A DNA stretch of 6,706 nt, taken from an uncultured Oscillospiraceae bacterium. Its GTDB lineage: Bacteria > Bacillota > Clostridia > Oscillospirales > Acutalibacteraceae. This document shows, one piece after another, positions 4,997 to 6,706 of this stretch. A program made the position numbers and the translations under genes. Within the stretch, counting starts at the first letter, position 1; every line of letters begins with the position of its first letter. Below the pieces are notes generated by a model. The model did no database searches. It had not been told where the DNA came from and worked only from the letters and a program-made list of their open reading frames with translations. Location: positions 1 to 6,706 of the forward strand of contig URNB01000104.1 in NCBI GenBank assembly GCA_900549055.1, written 5' to 3'.

Positions 4997-6003
4997 ATAT
5001 TAAAGAGGTTTTATTTAAGCTTTCAAGCCTTGATTCGGTAGGGGCTGTACACGATGCGGCTGATTACGCCGCCGAGGAGCTTAAAAAATATGCGGAGGTT
5101 GAAAGGCGCGGCGCCGCGGTTATAGGAAAAATAAAAGGCGCCGCCGATTACACCGTCTTGCTTGATGCGCACATAGACCAGGTGGCGTTCACCGTTACCG
5201 ACATTGACGACGAGGGCTTCATTACCGCTGCCTGCTGCGGCGGCATAGATCTGCGCGCGCTGCCTGCCCGTGCCGTTACGGTGCACGGAAAAAAGAATAT
5301 TCCCGCTGTTTTTTGCAGCACCCCGCCGCACCTTGCAAGCGGGGAGACGGAATATTCCGACATAGCAAGCATAAAGCTTGATACAATGCTGGGCACCAAA
5401 GCTAAAGATTTAGTGTCCCTCGGCGATTACATTACATTTTCCGCAGAGCCTGCCGAGCTTTCGGGCGGGCTTGTAACAGGCCGCTCGTTTGATGACCGCG
5501 CCGGCGTTGCCTGCCTTTTAAAAACGGCGGAATTACTGGCTGACAAACCACTGCCCTGCAACGCGGTGTTGCTTTTCAGCGATGCAGAGGAGCTTGGTAT
5601 GCGCGGTGCCGCCGCGGCATCCTTCGGTATACGCCCCGATGAGGTGATGGCGGTTGACGTTACCTTCGGGGACGGTATAGGAATATCGGCGGAGGAATGC
5701 GGCAAATTAGGCGGCGGACCTATGATAGGCTTTTCCCCTGTGCTTGACAGCGGCGTTTCAAAAAAGCTTTGCAAGGTGGCGGCGGAAAACGGAATTGCAT
5801 ACGCCCCCGAAGTTATGGGCGGCAGAACGGGAACCAACGCGGACGTGCTCTCGGTTGCCGAAAGCGGCGCTAAAACCTGCACCGTTTCAATTCCGCTGCG
5901 CAATATGCACACAGAGGTTGAAACAGTAAGCCTTACGGACATTGAAAGCTCTGCCGAACTGCTCGCAAAATACATTTTGTCGGGAGGGCTTTTAAATGCT
6001 TGA
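4993..6003 (+). CDS. M42 family metallopeptidase (glutamyl aminopeptidase / endoglucanase-M type), divergent paralogue
   Basis: The 336-residue product matches the M42 family (COG1363), cytosolic dinuclear-metal aminopeptidases that usually form TET-type dodecamers and trim peptides. The metal and catalytic positions are present: LDAHIDQ (His60, Asp62), RSFDDRAG (Asp167/Asp168), SDAEELG (base Glu199, ligand Glu200), AVDVT (Asp222) and RNMHTE (His306). Length is normal for the family. It departs from the usual HMDEVG by having HIDQVAF at 60-66, so Glu63 is replaced by Gln. The ATG overlaps the murD stop by four bases, with no good ribosome binding site of its own, which indicates coupled translation. 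A second M42 gene overlaps its end. A role in recycling peptides is a family-based inference; the substrate is not visible from sequence. Confidence 0.9.
   Translation: MNIKEVLFKLSSLDSVGAVHDAADYAAEELKKYAEVERRGAAVIGKIKGAADYTVLLDAHIDQVAFTVTDIDDEGFITAACCGGIDLRALPARAVTVHGKKNIPAVFCSTPPHLASGETEYSDIASIKLDTMLGTKAKDLVSLGDYITFSAEPAELSGGLVTGRSFDDRAGVACLLKTAELLADKPLPCNAVLLFSDAEELGMRGAAAASFGIRPDEVMAVDVTFGDGIGISAEECGKLGGGPMIGFSPVLDSGVSKKLCKVAAENGIAYAPEVMGGRTGTNADVLSVAESGAKTCTVSIPLRNMHTEVETVSLTDIESSAELLAKYILSGGLLNA
5983..5988 (+). promoter_or_regulatory. Ribosome binding site of the second M42 gene
   Basis: GGAGGG sits seven bases before the ATG at 5996 and inside the last codons of the upstream M42 gene. 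It fixes the start of a reading frame that runs off the window. Confidence 0.85.
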
Positions 6004-6706
6004 AATTTTAAAGGAGCTGTGCACTCTCTGCGCTGTTTCGGGTGACGAAACGGCGGTAAGAGACTATATTATAGGTAAAATAGAAAATCACTGCGAATAC
6101 AAAATTGACCCGCTCGGCAGCATTATAGCCTTTAAAAAGGGCAAAAAAACACCCGCTAAAAAGGTTATGCTTGACGCGCATATGGACGAGGTAGGCTTAA
6201 TAATAACATATATTACGGACGACGGTTTTTTGAAATTTTCCGCCGTGGGCGGAATTGACACATCAATTCTTATGTTCCGCCGCGTTAAGGTAAACGGCAT
6301 AAACGGCGTTATTTCGGGCAAGCCTATACACTTGATTTCCAATGATGAGCGCAAAAAGCTGCCCGACCCGCACTCGCTTTATATCGACATAGGCGCTTCC
6401 TCTAAAGAAGATGCTTTAAAGCTTGTCTCCCCCGGTGACCGCGCCGTGATTTGCGGGGAATATACCGACGCGGGCGATAAAATAAAATCAAAGGCGCTTG
6501 ATGACAGAATCGGCTGCGCGGTGCTTATCTCTATGCTTTTAAAAGAGGCGGAGTATGATTTTTACGCTGTTTTCTCGGTTCAGGAGGAAGTAGGTCTTCG
6601 CGGTGCAAAGGCGGCGGCTTACACCGTAGCGCCAGACGCGGCAATAGTGCTTGAGGGCACCACCGCGGCGGATATTGCGGGCGTCGAACCTTCAAGACGA
6701 GTTTGC
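5996..6706 (+). CDS. M42 family metallopeptidase, second tandem copy, truncated by the window edge
   Basis: The open frame begins MLEILKELCTLCAVSGDE, the usual N-terminal signature of M42 aminopeptidases, and continues without a stop for 237 codons to the right edge. Visible motifs are LDAHMDEVG (His62, Asp64), KALDDRIG (Asp169/Asp170), SVQEEVGLRGA (Glu197, Glu198) and VLEGTTAADIAG (Glu220). The C-terminal part with the last metal-binding His lies outside. Unlike the preceding gene it has the standard HMDEVG motif, so it is the more typical enzyme of the pair. It overlaps the preceding gene by eight bases, has a strong GGAGGG site and is part of the murD operon. Truncation is an effect of the window, not of the gene. 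The two M42 proteins are clearly homologous but diverged (for example GGIDLRALPARAV against GGIDTSILMFRRV), which points to an old duplication. Confidence 0.92.
   Translation, partial: MLEILKELCTLCAVSGDETAVRDYIIGKIENHCEYKIDPLGSIIAFKKGKKTPAKKVMLDAHMDEVGLIITYITDDGFLKFSAVGGIDTSILMFRRVKVNGINGVISGKPIHLISNDERKKLPDPHSLYIDIGASSKEDALKLVSPGDRAVICGEYTDAGDKIKSKALDDRIGCAVLISMLLKEAEYDFYAVFSVQEEVGLRGAKAAAYTVAPDAAIVLEGTTAADIAGVEPSRRVC

Noticed and set aside
5427..5975. Long minus-strand frame of 182 codons opposite the first M42 gene
   Set aside because: It is a Ser/Pro-rich shadow frame of a gene with clear M42 catalytic motifs. It has no recognisable domain.

Overview
The window looks like chromosomal DNA from a Clostridia-type member of the Bacillota, perhaps an Oscillospirales-like gut anaerobe. 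This is inferred from strong GGAGG-type ribosome binding sites, a TTG start, short intergenic gaps, a tRNA 3' end without encoded CCA, a MurD of clostridial type and tandem M42 aminopeptidases. No integrase, transposase, phage or plasmid gene, and no CRISPR array, is visible. All real genes are on the + strand.

Left part (1-1722). The window opens in the 3' part of a tRNA-like gene (1-56), whose last bases form part of the ribosome binding site of a small membrane protein of the Sm_multidrug_ex (COG2426) family (67-552). It is followed by a small cysteine-peptidase-like protein (563-958) and an unrecognised protein with one N-terminal hydrophobic segment (1031-1564). The block ends in paired hairpins around a short conserved core (1616-1722).

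Middle (1754-3470). A separate transcription unit has its own predicted promoter and one gene, a fusion of a GtrA-type membrane domain with a Cof-like HAD phosphatase (1819-3117). It is followed by about 320 bases of gene-free DNA packed with inverted and direct repeats. That stretch ends in a second copy of the 'hairpin - TTTATCGACARACTG - hairpin' module, which carries a strong intrinsic terminator (3441-3467).

Right part (3551-6706). A near-consensus sigma-A promoter (TTGATA, 17 bases, TATAAT) drives murD (3614-4996, TTG start). Two consecutive M42 family metallopeptidases follow with overlapping reading frames (4993-6003; 5996 to the right edge, incomplete). The overlaps imply one mRNA linking peptidoglycan precursor synthesis with cytosolic peptide trimming.

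The points most worth a second look are the GtrA-HAD fusion, the twice-occurring intergenic module, the repeat-dense stretch at 3114-3406, the divergent first M42 paralogue, and the tRNA end that runs directly into a gene's ribosome binding site.
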